From JABDMH01 sp965223215 (GTDB taxonomy: Bacteria; Bacteroidota; Bacteroidia; Chitinophagales; Saprospiraceae): DNA of 64,000 bases. Each line of letters starts with the position of its first letter. The first letter of the stretch is position 1. The stretch lies in contig CBDCVZ010000010.1 of NCBI GenBank assembly GCA_965223215.1, forward strand, positions 496,001 through 560,000, given 5' to 3'. Under the pieces are notes generated by a model. That model was given only the letters and a program-made list of their open reading frames with translations. It made no database searches and was not told the origin of the DNA. Positions 62,618 to 64,000 of the stretch are shown here, in pieces. A program made the translations under genes and the position numbers.

Positions 62618-63508
62618 ATGGAGCGTAGAATATTTCTTCAAAATATGGGATGGATGGGAGTGTTTCCTAGCTTAGGATCGGCATTTCGTGGTCAGTTAAT
62701 TTTGGGTGCCCCTCAAACCAATACGATTGGTGGACTTTTACCTGTGGCCCTCATTGGTGATGCCTTCAATTTAACCTTTGCCTGTCGGGATCTAAATGGA
62801 CATACCTACCGTATTTTGACTCAAAATATGAGCCTGCGATTACCCGGAAATCAGGGGTGGATGGCCAATTTTGTGCTTCCTCCAGATGCTGATCTCGCTG
62901 CCATGGTTGAGCAGTTTAAACCCGGAGGCGATCCTAAATCACTGAATAAACTAGCCATCTTATTTGGTGCGGTGGGTCATACCGCATTGCACCGAGAACT
63001 ATGGACGCTTTATGAAAAATATGAATCGGATCGTGCCGAGATGATTGGCTATCACGATGCACATTGTATCAGAGAAATGGCTGGTATGACCGCGGTGGAT
63101 CAGTTGAATCAAAGCGACTTAAAAAAAATGTTGCTGGCGCTTAACCCAAGGTCATTGGAACGCATTCATACTCTGATTGCTGATGTCGATGATGGCGCTG
63201 GGTGGCTTCACAAGATGGTGGCGTGGCGCGATGCATACCATCATCGAGTTGCTAAATATGCTGAGATCATGATGGCACCTGATGATGTTAAATGGCAAAT
63301 GTACATCTCAGGACCAGGGTTGTATAATGCTGGCGATCCCATCGTTAAATTAGCCAATCGATTTCGCAAAGCCGAGCCGGTTAGGGACAGAGATGTGAGG
63401 CAAGCACTGCGCGAGAATGCTGGCAGCATCTACGGTAGGTCGCTGCAGAAAGCGGTTTTAGATATGCTGGAATTGGACAAAATAATCACAGAAAAATGCG
63501 ATAATTAA
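62618..63508 (+). CDS. exported protein of unknown function, Tat-like signal
   Basis: 296 residues. MERRIFLQNMGWMGVFPSLG has a twin arginine followed by a hydrophobic segment. The rest has no recognised domain: a loop-rich start (GAPQTNTIGGLLPVALIGDA) and a helical second half (AILFGAVGHTALHRELWTLY, MIGYHDAHCIREMAGMTAVD, LHKMVAWRDAYHHRVAKYAE, MMAPDDVKWQMYISGPGLYN). Several conserved-looking His residues (HTALH, YHDAHC, YHHR) could bind a metal. It follows 61697-62605 by 12 bp and precedes the PQQ dehydrogenase, so a shared redox or metabolic role is possible. Confidence 0.6.
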   Translation: MERRIFLQNMGWMGVFPSLGSAFRGQLILGAPQTNTIGGLLPVALIGDAFNLTFACRDLNGHTYRILTQNMSLRLPGNQGWMANFVLPPDADLAAMVEQFKPGGDPKSLNKLAILFGAVGHTALHRELWTLYEKYESDRAEMIGYHDAHCIREMAGMTAVDQLNQSDLKKMLLALNPRSLERIHTLIADVDDGAGWLHKMVAWRDAYHHRVAKYAEIMMAPDDVKWQMYISGPGLYNAGDPIVKLANRFRKAEPVRDRDVRQALRENAGSIYGRSLQKAVLDMLELDKIITEKCDN

Positions 63509-63698
63509 ACGGATGCTTATCGTTGCTGGAATCAAGGCAGGTAACTGGGCAAATATGTCCAGTACCGTTCTCATGTAATCGCCGGGGTTTGCTCAACTTT
63601 GATTCAAATAAAGGCCATCTGTGTGACAGTCAAGGGACGATCGCTCAACGAAAACTACCAACAATAATATTTGTCACACTATAAATGCTGTTAGAACC

Positions 63699-64000
63699 AT
63701 GGATCGAAACTTACTACCACTACTGTTTTTTTGCTCATTTCTTTTCGGTTGTCAACAACAGAGATCCACCAAACCTTTGATCTCGCAAGATTTATTGAAT
63801 CATGCCGATGGGGTGGACGGTAATTGGCTCTTACACGGACTCAACTATGGTGAACAAAGATTTAGTCCCCTCAAGCAAATCAATGCCATGAATGTTGATC
63901 AGCTGGGATTGGTTTGGAAGGCTGATTTGGGCTCAAAGCGAGGCATTGAGGCGACCCCGCTCATCGCCAATGGAGTCATGTACTTGACGGCCAGTTGGAG
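63699..64000 (+). CDS. PQQ-dependent alcohol dehydrogenase, N-terminal part, lipoprotein
   Basis: Starts at ATG 63699 and runs off the right edge. The first 20 residues give a lipoprotein signal (FFCSFLFGC, then QQQR). The following sequence has the opening of the methanol/ethanol-family quinoprotein propeller: NWLLHGLNYGEQRFSPLKQI, NVDQLGLVWKADLGSKRGIE, ATPLIANGVMYLTASW. Such enzymes oxidise alcohols or sugars in the periplasm with PQQ and pass electrons to a cytochrome. A haem domain, if present, lies beyond the window. In this setting it may oxidise methanol or another alcohol released from the glycan; that is inference. Confidence 0.85.
   Translation, partial: MDRNLLPLLFFCSFLFGCQQQRSTKPLISQDLLNHADGVDGNWLLHGLNYGEQRFSPLKQINAMNVDQLGLVWKADLGSKRGIEATPLIANGVMYLTASW

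Noticed and set aside
1..64000. tRNA, rRNA, CRISPR arrays, insertion sequences, phage or integrase genes
   Set aside because: None seen by reading; a dedicated tRNA and IS search would be needed to exclude small ones.

Overview
The window looks like a bacterial chromosome segment from a marine-type, polysaccharide-degrading Bacteroidota, most likely of the Saprospiria/Cytophagia sort. Support: a C-terminal type IX secretion sorting domain (26411-29362), many lipoprotein signals with short Bacteroidota-style lipoboxes, a TonB-dependent receptor with a carboxypeptidase-like N-terminal domain, promoter-like TAnnTTTG boxes, an ECF sigma/TPR/CHAT locus, and weak Shine-Dalgarno signals. DUF1553 and DUF1501 proteins also occur, a pair best known from Planctomycetes but common in sulfatase-rich Bacteroidota. 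I see no rRNA, tRNA, CRISPR, transposase or phage gene.

Layout. 1-2766: end of a LamG-DUF1553 gene and a Tat-exported DUF1501 protein. 2767-5300: a decayed gene, an MFS transporter and a hairpin. 5716-15693 (minus): a tight catabolic operon reading CE15 glucuronoyl esterase, nitrilase-fold hydrolase, sulfatase, sulfatase, GH97, FG-GAP propeller, alpha/beta-hydrolase; three junctions are 4-bp ATGA overlaps. 15922-31615 (plus): Tat-exported enolase-superfamily enzyme, sulfatase, DUF4440 protein, a CapA/SMP-30 fusion, a malate-synthase-like enzyme, LamG protein, DUF4038 glycosidase-like protein, a large T9SS cargo with a duplicated module, a small lipoprotein and an arylsulfotransferase-like protein. 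31648-39255: FAD oxidoreductase, SGNH hydrolase, a TonB receptor without SusD, and a second Tat-exported enolase-superfamily paralogue. 39390-45318: regulatory and redox block (ECF sigma, TPR anti-sigma-like membrane protein, divergent TPR-CHAT peptidase-like protein, thioredoxin, orphan DsbD N-domain). 45933-61597: glycosidase-like barrels, two gene relics, secreted propellers and two more sulfatases. 61697-64000: two unrecognised genes and the start of a PQQ-dependent alcohol dehydrogenase.

How it fits together (inference). Five S1-type sulfatases with intact Cys formylglycine sites, a glucuronoyl esterase, several glycoside hydrolase folds and two sugar-acid-dehydratase-like enzymes point to degradation of a sulfated, uronate-containing polysaccharide. 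Almost all products carry export signals, so much of the chemistry, including steps normally cytosolic, would happen outside the cytoplasm. The substrate cannot be named from sequence alone. The sulfatase-maturing enzyme, a SusD partner and the sugar kinases or aldolases are not in this window.
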